From contig CP136065.1 in assembly GCA_032622095.1 (NCBI GenBank), positions 42,631,503-42,695,502 of the forward strand: 64,000 nucleotides of DNA, written 5' to 3'. Source of the DNA: Siphonodentalium dalli (lineage: Eukaryota > Mollusca > Scaphopoda > Gadilida > Siphonodentaliidae). Made by a program: the position numbers and the translations under genes. The notes under the pieces are model-generated. The model worked only from the letters and a program-made list of their open reading frames with translations, was not told where the DNA came from and ran no database searches. Position 1 is the stretch's first letter. Each line of letters begins with the position of its first letter. Shown in pieces: positions 37,103 to 46,546 of this stretch.

Positions 37103-37270
37103 TTAACGGCAAATGGTCTTACTGGGAAGAATCAGAGTGTCTGGTGACCTGTGGACATGGTTACCTTGTGCGCACTCGGACCTGCACCAACCCACCACCA
37201 TATAACGGCGGAGAACAGTGCAACGGAAAATCGATGCAGATGGCGATTTGTCGGAATCCAGACTGTCCAG
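37103..37270 (+). CDS. TSP1 domain exon 1
   Basis: This 168-nt exon lies between TATTATGCAG and CCAG/GTGAGT and is phase 1 at both ends. It encodes one complete thrombospondin type-1 repeat: NGKWSYWEESECLVTCGHGY, then RTRTC, PPPYNGGEQC and two C-terminal Cys (MAICRNPDCP). The six Cys, the W-x-x-W pair (first Trp at residue 5), the TCG motif and the RxRxC strand are all present, so the fold should be intact. TSP1 repeats are extracellular modules that bind glycosaminoglycans and proteins and can carry C-mannose on Trp. Because the exon is symmetric it can be skipped or duplicated without frame change. The donor here is the strongest in the cluster. Confidence 0.87.
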
Positions 37271-38062
37271 GTGAGTCGTAGCTACACGATAGAGTTCTCT
37301 CTTTCACTATGTTTAATCAAGCTAAGCTGGCTAGGCAAGTCCAAACGACACGATAGAGTTCTATCATTATGTTGACGTGAACTCCACTTTACTCCAGGAC
37401 CCATGTACACGCATACAAGTACATGCTGATACATAATTTATATGAGAACGTCTGTGATGCATATTATCGGGAATGACAACTCCCCTTACATGCACACAAG
37501 GACATGTATGTGTATAAATAAATTTAATATATAATCATAAATATGAAAACATGTTTTTTAAAGGCCCAATTAATGTTCGAATGGCCAAATCGCATTATAT
37601 ACAACATATTCCATATCATATACCATTTTGAAGAGGAACAAATATATATTCTACCGGAATACGGAACAGATGTGGCCGAGGAGTGTCCACAAAGTGATAG
37701 AGATTCTCAGATTCATACAAAGACTCCCCCGTTGTGCACTCAGGAACGCATAATTGACAAATAAGAGCTAGAGTTATTCCACTTCCATTGACAGTAATAG
37801 ACTGGCAGTACAGACCGGATCGAAATTAAGCACAGAACACACGTCGGTACCTTGACAAAAATAACATGTTCATAGTTTATTCTACTGGATAAGTTGATAA
37901 TACAATACTTTGGAGCTTCCTCTTTCAAAAGGTATATAACATGGAATATGTTGTATATAATGTGATCTAGGGATTCAATAATTAAGTGGGCCTTTCAATC
38001 ATTTCTAAACAGTGATTATATTAGGTTGCCGTGATTTATAATTTATCTATCTACTGGTGTAC

Positions 38063-38490
38063 AACATATATTGCTCTCCGCATCGCTCTACATCAGCCAA
38101 TCTTCACACCAATCCAAGCCCTCCACGACGCAGCAGACATGCCTACGATGAAACAACGACTAACCGACCTCAGAAACCAGACCCTCGCCAGCATTGACAA
38201 CAGCCCACTCATCCAAGAACTCCATCTACAAAACCAGCTGCTCTCCACCAAAAAGACCAAGTCCATCCTAGAAATCGACAACACCGACAGACCCATCTAG
38301 ATCCAATACAACCGTCAACCAAGCCAACCAACAGCCAAATAACCAGCCAACCAATAACCTCACCAGCCCAACGCAACTCCAACCACTCCAGCACTTCGCC
38401 AGCCACACCACCACCCAAGATGCACCAGCCTTAAAGCCAGCCAACCAACAGCCACAGCAACCAGACATCCAGCCTAAACATATATTGCTC
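38063..38490 (+). mobile_element. 5'-truncated LINE 3' end with 14-bp target duplication
   Basis: AACATATATTGCTC occurs at 38063-38076 and again at 38477-38490. Between them is a 400-bp insert of very different composition, extremely C-rich and G-poor on the plus strand. Its first 223 bp keep an ORF that includes TPIQALHDAADMPTMKQRL and LASIDNSPLIQEL, then a stop. This looks like the extreme C-terminus of a non-LTR retrotransposon polyprotein, followed by a CCAACCAA-rich 3' UTR without a poly-A tail. The target duplication and 5' truncation support target-primed insertion. Clade is not assigned, and the C-terminal match is from memory of family patterns. Confidence 0.65.
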
Positions 38491-38715
38491 ACAACTGATG
38501 CGGGCACCGTAGAACAAAAACATGTTTATATATAATGGGCGGTTATTCCAAGTTGTTAGCTGTTATATTCTACTGCGTTGGTTACCTTTATCTTGATTTT
38601 GTAAACGTGGAAGACTGCCCTGGACATCATAAGTGAAGTTTCCACTACTGCATTCCAAGACAGGGTTACCTCTACTGTATATGACATGCATAGGAGCCAG
38701 GCAATTCTTCAAGGA

Positions 38716-39300
38716 TTGGCCATGTATAAACGGACAATCCGTACCTAAAATGTTCGTTAATTAATGGACAATCCGACAACGCGTGGCACGCGAGCTTGGG
38801 ATTGTCCACTAAATGACGATATGTATAGCTAATCTTGCATGTCAGCTTCATATTTAATATGAAGGGCAATAACTCTATAAAGAATGAACCTTTACTAAAT
38901 AACGGCGATTTGTATGAGAAGAAGTGTTTTTGACGAAATAACGGAGATATTTGAAGAATAGTTTTTGACGAAATAACGGAACTATTCGAAGAAGTGTTTT
39001 TAAAGAGCGTACACCAAACCTCCCCCAAGCCCACCCACCCAAGGGAAGAATTTGACTTATATTTCACAAGAGTTGATCTGTTGTGGTGTTGCAAATTTTT
39101 CACACAAATCTCCGTTATTTAGTAAAGGTACATTCTTTATAGAGTTATTACCCTTTAGATTTAATATGAATCTAACATGCAGGATTATCTATATATGTCA
39201 TGATTTAGTGAACAATCCCAAGATCGCGTGCCACGCGTGGTCGGATTGTCCATTAATTAACGATTATTTTAGGTACGGATTGTCCGTTTATAAGTGGACA
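38716..39300. mobile_element. foldback element with mirrored ORFs
   Basis: Inverted arms of about 200 bp pair TATAAACGGACAATCCGTAC, AATGGACAATCCGA, GCGTGCCACGC-like, CTTTATAGAGTTATT and TTAGTAAAGGT (left 38720-38930, right 39105-39295). The centre near 39001-39055 is unlike the arms. Both arms keep an ORF reading outward with similar protein (KSPLFSKG(S/T)FFIELLPF, FRYGLSVY). No clear target duplication. It lies in a TSP1 intron. Confidence 0.7.
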
Positions 39301-39706
39301 ATCTTTTGCGCATTAGGTGATAGGAGCAGACCCCGAAGCCCTGCTGCTTATAGTGGGTATTATACAACAAGCGAAGCTGTCCGGGTGAGCACAAACATAA
39401 ACTAAAGCCATCCGTCCTTCATCCATGGCCCAAACTACACGATCTAGTTATCTCCCTCACTAAGTTTGATCAAGCCATGCTGCCCAGGTTAGCGCAAACC
39501 TCACGATAAAGCTCTCACTGTGTCCACACCAGCTTGCAACACATCTGGCGCATATCACTTTCCTGTTAAGTGTGCGAGGACCTGGTGCAACTGCTTAGCA
39601 GTAAAGGTTACACACAACTAATTATTTTCCATAGGCGACAGTGTTAACTAAAAGTCCCGCCGGCCATGGGTTTGACCTATTTGAACTTCAAGTGGTCAAT
39701 TTTCCC

Positions 39707-39768
39707 TTAGAACGTCATCCTCTGCACCAGTATGTGACAACAAACGCGTGCAGAGGATGACGTTCTAA
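39707..39768. other. perfect 21-bp hairpin
   Basis: TTAGAACGTCATCCTCTGCA plus C and its exact reverse complement surround a 20-nt loop. It is a short intronic palindrome. Arm and loop lengths are in the range of a small RNA hairpin, but perfect pairing with no bulges fits a MITE scar just as well. Confidence 0.6.
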
Positions 39769-40362
39769 AACGATAATCTTGCATTTCCACAACTACCCCA
39801 TTTACTGCACAAAAATCAGCAGCATAAATATACCACGACCCCTTCCGTAACTTCTGGACACCACCAGACTCTTCCTGGATATCTAAACATACACGATCGC
39901 CATATTTGCGTAGGTTATAATTTTCTGTTCCCGATTAGGGATATTTCCCTCAATGATAATCAACCAATCAGCAGCCAGAATTTTTTTTTATGCTGACTCG
40001 AGTTTCCCTACACAAATTCAAGAAGCGTAACTCTATATAATTAGTTGTTTGTAACCTATAGTGATATACACCATAGAGTTATCTTCCTTACTAGATGATT
40101 GTTCTAGTTTTTTCAATGAATCCACAAGTTTGAAGATGTGGCTTTGTTTATGGTAGATTTGTTTGTTATAAATGCGGATGACTATTACTACTGAAACAAA
40201 CCATCTCAGTCCCATTGAAACGAACCATAGTTGCACCTAAATGTTAGCAGATATCGACCAATCAGTGCGTTATATAGAAAACTATATTAAAGTTGAATTA
40301 CGATTACACATGTCATGCATCTATCAAACTACATGAATATTATGTCTCCTGGTAATTTATAG

Positions 40363-40530
40363 TTGACGGAGTTTGGACTGGTTGGAATGATGGATGCTGT
40401 AGTTCTACATGTGGCTTAGGGAAGCAGCGGCGGACCAGATCGTGTACACAACCGGCACCGGCATTCGGCGGGAAAGATTGCCCATACTCAGATACAGATG
40501 TGGCGCTCTGCGAACAGTCATCGTGTCCAG
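40363..40530 (+). CDS. TSP1 domain exon A1
   Basis: This is a 168-nt phase 1-1 exon (acceptor TAATTTATAG, donor CCAG/GTACCG). It encodes VDGVWTGWNDGCCSSTCGLG, KQRRTRSCTQPAPAFGG and DVALCEQSSCP+G. All TSP1 landmarks are present: WxxW, STCG, RxRxC-like RRTRSC, six Cys. There is one extra Cys (DGCCSS, where A2 and A3 have EGGCSS), which might pair abnormally. The donor GTACCG is weaker than GTRAGT. Immediately downstream, the last codons (GAACAGTCATC...TGTCCAG) and the donor repeat at 40554, the start of the minisatellite. A1 differs from A2/A3 at about eight residues, so it is the older relative. Confidence 0.87.
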
Positions 40531-40940
40531 GTACCGAACCTAAACACCACATCGAACAGTCATCATGTCCAGGTACCGAACCTAAACACCACACCCAAAC
40601 ATCGGCGGTCATCATGTCCAGGTACCGCACCTACACACCCACACCCAAACCTCTCCGGTCATCCATGTCCAGGTACCGCACATACCCACCCACACCCAAA
40701 CCTCTCCGGTCATCCATGTCCAGGTACCACACCTATACCCATTCACACCCAAATATATCCATCATCATGTCCAGGTAACGCACCTATACCCATCCACACC
40801 CAACACTCTCGGGTCATCAAGTCCAAGTACCGCACCTATACCCATCAACACCCAACCCTCTCCGGTAGTCATGTCCAGGTACCGCGCATATATCCATCCA
40901 CACTAAATCTCTCCGACCGACAGATTCACCTTGTGTGACC
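40512..40940 (+). repeat. donor-bearing minisatellite after exon A1
   Basis: About eight degenerate units of 42-60 bp repeat TCATCATGTCCAGGTACCG followed by CACC and CACACCCAAACCTCTCCGG. The first two copies duplicate the exon end itself (GAACAGTCATC at 40512 and 40554, 42 bp apart). The plus strand stays open for 146 codons. Confidence 0.93.
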
Positions 40941-41483
40941 ATATCGTCCGCATCGCTGTCTAAATGTTCTATGATATATGAAGAATAAATCGAGGATGGA
41001 TATGAATGCATATTAATTATTTAATTTTCACAGTACTTTTAATATAGGCTCACGGCAAATATATGATCGTCATAGGATAAATACACTTTCAGTCATAAAA
41101 TAGGCTCCACAACGTGAGTGCGACTTATGCATGTCCACTTCCCGTTTAAAAGCTATGGTTCCCTGATTCCACTGACGTAGTTCAAGTTCATGCTGAACAG
41201 AGTGGACGTTAAATGCATCAAAATACAAGGCCCCAATCACACAACTGGCCCGTGTATATGTACATGTGATTCTACTTAAACTATTCTTTAGCCAGGACAA
41301 TGATAATTCCTTTTGGGCAACACTCTGTTAGATGCCGGTATTCTTTCTGTTATGTGCGAGTAAGCTCTTCATATAATACCGATTATTAATTTAGACCGGT
41401 TGTTGTTCTTTTGTTTGATATCAATGACTATTAGCCTCAGCGCTTTAGATTCTCATGTTCGTGCACAATATATCAAATTCCAG

Positions 41484-41651
41484 TTGACGGTTCGTGGTCG
41501 GAATGGACCATTAGTGAATGTATTGCTAGTTGCGGACAGGGCATCCGGATTCGGATTAGAACATGCAGCAGTCCCGCACCAAACCACGGAGGGAGCTATT
41601 GCAAGGGCAACCAGACCGAGTTAGTCAATTGTTTGAATACTCCGTGTCCAG
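41484..41651 (+). CDS. TSP1 domain exon B1
   Basis: This 168-nt phase 1-1 exon (acceptor TCAAATTCCAG, donor CCAG/GTAATG) encodes VDGSWSEWTISECIASCGQG, IRIRIRTCSSPAPNHGGSYC and ELVNCLNTPCP+G. WSEW, ASCGQG, RIRTC, NHGG and six Cys make a full TSP1 repeat, with an N-glycosylation site (GNQT). It differs from type A in most loop residues, so A and B are older paralogues. The translation from the ORF starting at 41400 is out of frame with this exon and is not used. Confidence 0.87.
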
Positions 41652-41971
41652 GTAATGTATAAACGATTGACCCAACATAAATCACTAAAATGGCTAAAAA
41701 TGCCCGATCCGATTTGACACAACATTTTACAAATGTCCGAAAACAATTTTCCCATTTCTACGCAAAAGAAAACTGAAGAAAAAACCTTAAATTATTATCA
41801 TTCATGTAGAACAGGCATACCAACTGTTCACAAATTACCATTAAGGCATAGCTAGGCCTACGCAGAAAGAGATGCTCTGTATTATTTAAAACTTTTGTCA
41901 GGTTGAAAAAAATATTAAGATAGGTTAAAACATCCTGTTTCGAAAGTTTATGTATGACAATCAGAATATCG

Positions 41972-42608
41972 TATTACTGGTCTCATTGCTTCGATCAAAT
42001 ATAAATATCATATTAATGGGGTGATTGCTTCGATCAAATATAAATATCATATTAATGGGGTGATTGCTTCGATAAAATGTAAATATCATATTAATGGGGT
42101 GATTGCTTCGATAAAATGTAAATATCATATTAATGGGGTGATTGCTTCGATCAAATGTAAATATCATATTAATGGGGTGATTTCTTCGATCAAATATAAA
42201 TATCATATTAATGGGGTGATTGCTTCGATCAAATATAAATATCATATTAATGGGGTGATTGCTTCGATCAAATGTAAATATCATATTAATGGGGTGATTG
42301 CTCGATAAAATATAAATATCATATCAATGGGCTGATTGCTTCGATCCTAATGTAAATATATTAATGGGTTCATTGCTTCGATCAAATGTAAATATCGTAT
42401 TAATGGGCTGATTGCTTCGATCAAATATAAATATATTAATGGGGTGATTGCTTCGACCAAATATAAATATCATATCAATGGGCTGATTGCTTCGATCCTA
42501 ATGTAAATATATTAATGGGTTCATTGCTTCGATCAAATGTAAATATCTTATTAATGGGCTGATTGCTTCGACCAAATGTAAATATCATATTAATGAGCTC
42601 ATTGCTTG
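41972..42608 (+). repeat. 39-bp minisatellite before exon A2
   Basis: ATTGCTTCGATCAAATATAA plus ATATCATATTAATGGGGTG repeats about 16 times, with later units slightly shorter. It runs to within 12 bp of the exon A2 acceptor, so the acceptor's upstream region is repeat-derived. ORFs across it on both strands are by-products. Confidence 0.95.
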
Positions 42609-42619
42609 TTATTTTATAG

Positions 42620-42787
42620 TGGACGGAGTTTGGACTGGATGGAATGAAGGAGGCTGTAGTTCTACATGTGGCTTAGGGAAGCAGCGACGGAGCAGATCGT
42701 GTACACAACCGGCACCGGCATACGGCGGGAAAGATTGCCCAGACTCAGATACAGAAATGGCGCTCTGTGAACATTCATCATGTCCAG
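42620..42787 (+). CDS. TSP1 domain exon A2
   Basis: This 168-nt phase 1-1 exon (acceptor TTATTTTATAG, donor CCAG/GTACCG) encodes VDGVWTGWNEGGCSSTCGLG, KQRRSRSCTQPAPAYGG and EMALCEHSSCP+G, a complete six-Cys TSP1 repeat. The frame does not stop at the donor. It runs on through the minisatellite to a TGA at 44695-44697, giving a 692-codon ORF. If the donor is used, the next exon is B2 at 45243. If not, the domain would gain a long Pro/His/Ser tail. I favour normal splicing, but retention or use of later donors is possible. Confidence 0.87.
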
Positions 42788-44697
42788 GTACCGAACCTAC
42801 ACACCACACCAAACCTATACGGTCATCATGTACAAGAACAGCACCTACTCATCCACACCCAAACCTCTCCGGTCATCATATCCAGGTATCACACCTATAC
42901 CCATCCACTCCCATATCACTCCGGTCATCTTGTCCAGGTACTGCACCTACCGACCCACACCCAAACCTATCCGGTCATCATATCCAGGTATCACACCTAT
43001 ACCCATCCACTCCCATATCACTCCGGTCATCTTGTCCAGGTACTGCACCTACCGACCCACACCCAAACCTATCCGGTCATCATATCCAGGTATCACACCT
43101 ATACCCATCCACTCCCATATCACTCCGGTCATCTTGTCCAGGTACTGCACCTACCGACCCACACCCAAACCTATCCGGTCATCATATCCAGGTATCACAC
43201 CTATACCCATCCACTCCCATATCACTCCGGTCATCTTGTCCAGGTACTGCACCTACCGACCCACACCCAAACCTATCCGGTCATCATATCCAGGTATCAC
43301 ACCTATACCCATCCACTCCCATATCACTCCGGTCATCTTGTCCAGGTACTGCACCTACCGACCCACACCCAAACCTATCCGGTCATCATATCCAGGTATC
43401 ACACCTATACCCATCCACTCCCATATCACTCCGGTCATCTTGTCCAGGTACTGCACCTACCGACCCACACCCAAACCTATCCGGTCATCATATCCAGGTA
43501 TCACACCTATACCCATCCACTCCCATATCACTCCGGTCATCTTGTCCAGGTACTGCACCTACCGACCCACACCCAAACCTATCCGGTCATCATATCCAGG
43601 TATCACACCTATACCCATCCACTCCCATATCACTCCGGTCATCTTGTCCAGGTACTGCACCTACCGACCCACACCCAAACCTCTCCGGTCATCATGTCAA
43701 GGTACCTCATCCATACCCGTCCACAATCAAACCGCTTCGGTCATCGTGTCCAGGTAACGCACCTATACCATACACACCAAAACATCTCCGGTCATCATAT
43801 CTAGGTACCACACCTACTCATCCACACCCAAACCTCTCCGGCACCTATACCCATCCACACCCAAACCTCTCCGGTCATCATATCCAGGTATCATACCTAT
43901 ACCCATCCACTCCCATATCACTCCGGTCATCTTGTCCAGGTACTGCAACTACCGACCCACATCCAAACCTCTCCGGTCATCATGTCAAGGTACCTCATCC
44001 ATACCCGTCCACAATCAAACCGCTTCGGTCATCGTATCCAGGTAACGCACCTATACCATACACACCAAAACATCTCCGGTCATCATATCTAGGTACCACA
44101 CCTACTCATCCACACCCAAACCTCTCCGGCACCTATACCCATCCACACCCAAACCTCTCCGGTCATCATATCCAGGTATCATACCTATACCCATCCACTC
44201 CCATATCACTCCGGTCATCTTGTCCAGGTACTGCAACTACCGACCCACATCCAAACCTCTCCGGTCATCATGTCAAGGTACCTCATCCATACCCGTCCAC
44301 AATCAAACCGCTTCGGTCATCGTGTCCAGGTAACGCACCTATACCATACACACCAAAACATCTCCGGTCATCATATCTAGGTACCACACCTACTCATCCA
44401 CACCCAAACCTCTCCGGTCATCCATGTCCAGGTACCGCACATACCCACCCACACCCAAACCTCTCCGGTCATCCATGTCCAGGTACCACACCTATACCCA
44501 TTCACACCCAAATATATCCATCATCATGTCCAGGTAACGCACCTATACCCATCCACACCCAACACTCTCGGGTCATCAAGTCCAAGTACCGCACCTATAC
44601 CCATCAACACCCAACCCTCTCCGGTAGTCATGTCCAGGTACCGCGCATATATCCATCCACACTAAATCTCTCCGACCGACAGATTCACCTTGTGTGA
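42769..44697 (+). repeat. 102-bp (50+52) donor-bearing minisatellite after exon A2
   Basis: Dimers of a 50-52-bp monomer repeat about eight times from 42881 (TCCAGGTATC at 42881, 42983 and so on). Variant and shorter units then follow to about 44690. Each monomer contains (A/T)(T/G)(A)TCCAGGTA(C/T), a copy of the exon-end and donor. All three plus frames are open for 300 codons or more because 102 is a multiple of three and the unit has no stop words. Confidence 0.96.
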
Positions 44698-45242
44698 CCA
44701 TATCGTCCGCATCGCTGTCTAAATGTTCTATGATATATGAAGAATAAATCGAGGATGGATATGAATGCATATTAATTATTTAATTTTCACAGTACTTTTA
44801 ATATAGGCTCACGGCAAATATATGATCGTCATAGGATAAATACACTTTCAGTCATAAAATAGGCTCCACAACGTGAGTGCGACTTATGCATGTCCACTTC
44901 CCGTTTAAAAGCTATGGTTCCCTGATTCCACTGACGTAGTTCAAGTTCATGCTGAACAGAGTGGACGTTAAATGCATCAAAATACAAGGCCCCAATCACA
45001 CAACTGGCCCGTGTATATGTACATGTGATTCTACTTAAACTATTCTTTAGCCAGGACAATGATAATTCCTTTTGGGCAACACTCTGTTAGATGCCGGTAT
45101 TCTTTCTGTTATGTGCGAGTAAGCTCTTCATATAATACCGATTATTAATTTAGACCGGTTGTTGTTCTTTTGTTTGATATCAATGACTATTAGCCTCAGC
45201 GCTTTAGATTCTCATGTTCGTGCACAATATATCAAATTCCAG

Positions 45243-45410
45243 TTGACGGTTCGTGGTCGGAATGGACCATTAGTGAATGTATTGCTAGTTGCGGACAGGG
45301 CATCCGGATTCGGATTAGAACATGCAGCAGTCCCGCACCAAACCACGGAGGGAGCTATTGCAAGGGCAACCAGACCGAGTTAGTCAATTGTTTGAATACT
45401 CCGTGTCCAG
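45243..45410 (+). CDS. TSP1 domain exon B2
   Basis: Duplicate of exon B1, 3,759 bp downstream, identical in the translated product. It has the same acceptor (TCAAATTCCAG), donor (CCAG/GTAATG), 168-nt length and phase 1-1 borders. It encodes one complete TSP1 repeat (WSEW, CGQG, six Cys). Confidence 0.86.
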
Positions 45411-45730
45411 GTAATGTATAAACGATTGACCCAACATAAATCACTAAAATGGCTAAAAATGCCCGATCCGATTTGACACAACATTTTACAAATGTCCGAA
45501 AACAATTTTCCCATTTCTACGCAAAAGAAAACTGAAGAAAAAACCTTAAATTATTATCATTCATGTAGAACAGGCATACCAACTGTTCACAAATTACCAT
45601 TAAGGCATAGCTAGGCCTACGCAGAAAGAGATGCTCTGTATTATTTAAAACTTTTGTCAGGTTGAAAAAAATATTAAGATAGGTTAAAACATCCTGTTTC
45701 GAAAGTTTATGTATGACAATCAGAATATCG

Positions 45731-46367
45731 TATTACTGGTCTCATTGCTTCGATCAAATATAAATATCATATTAATGGGGTGATTGCTTCGATCAAATAT
45801 AAATATCATATTAATGGGGTGATTGCTTCGATAAAATGTAAATATCATATTAATGGGGTGATTGCTTCGATAAAATGTAAATATCATATTAATGGGGTGA
45901 TTGCTTCGATCAAATGTAAATATCATATTAATGGGGTGATTTCTTCGATCAAATATAAATATCATATTAATGGGGTGATTGCTTCGATCAAATATAAATA
46001 TCATATTAATGGGGTGATTGCTTCGATCAAATGTAAATATCATATTAATGGGGTGATTGCTCGATAAAATATAAATATCATATCAATGGGCTGATTGCTT
46101 CGATCCTAATGTAAATATATTAATGGGTTCATTGCTTCGATCAAATGTAAATATCGTATTAATGGGCTGATTGCTTCGATCAAATATAAATATATTAATG
46201 GGGTGATTGCTTCGACCAAATATAAATATCATATCAATGGGCTGATTGCTTCGATCCTAATGTAAATATATTAATGGGTTCATTGCTTCGATCAAATGTA
46301 AATATCTTATTAATGGGCTGATTGCTTCGACCAAATGTAAATATCATATTAATGAGCTCATTGCTTG
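45731..46367 (+). repeat. 39-bp minisatellite before exon A3
   Basis: Duplicate of 41972-42608 with the same unit order. Confidence 0.95.
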
Positions 46368-46378
46368 TTATTTTATAG

Positions 46379-46546
46379 TGGACGGAGTTTGGACTGGATG
46401 GAATGAAGGAGGCTGTAGTTCTACATGTGGCTTAGGGAAGCAGCGACGGAGCAGATCGTGTACACAACCGGCACCGGCATACGGCGGGAAAGATTGCCCA
46501 GACTCAGATACAGAAATGGCGCTCTGTGAACATTCATCATGTCCAG
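46379..46546 (+). CDS. TSP1 domain exon A3
   Basis: Duplicate of exon A2, identical in the 56 encoded residues, with the same splice sites and phases. The open frame continues through the following minisatellite for a total of 815 codons to 48825. No intact TSP1 exon was found after it in this window, so how the transcript ends is unknown. Candidates are readthrough into the repeat, or splicing to the doubtful exon at 50240 or beyond. Confidence 0.86.

Larger units (their letters stand above)
40641..44399 (+). repeat. tandem segmental duplication, copy 1 (3,759 bp)
   Basis: This segment recurs at 44400-48158 with an offset of exactly 3,759 bp. It contains exon B1, the 39-bp satellite, exon A2 and its minisatellite. 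Breakpoints lie inside the minisatellites (identity begins near 40640 and ends near 48177), as expected from unequal exchange between arrays. All ORFs compared between copies gave identical proteins. Confidence 0.95.
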
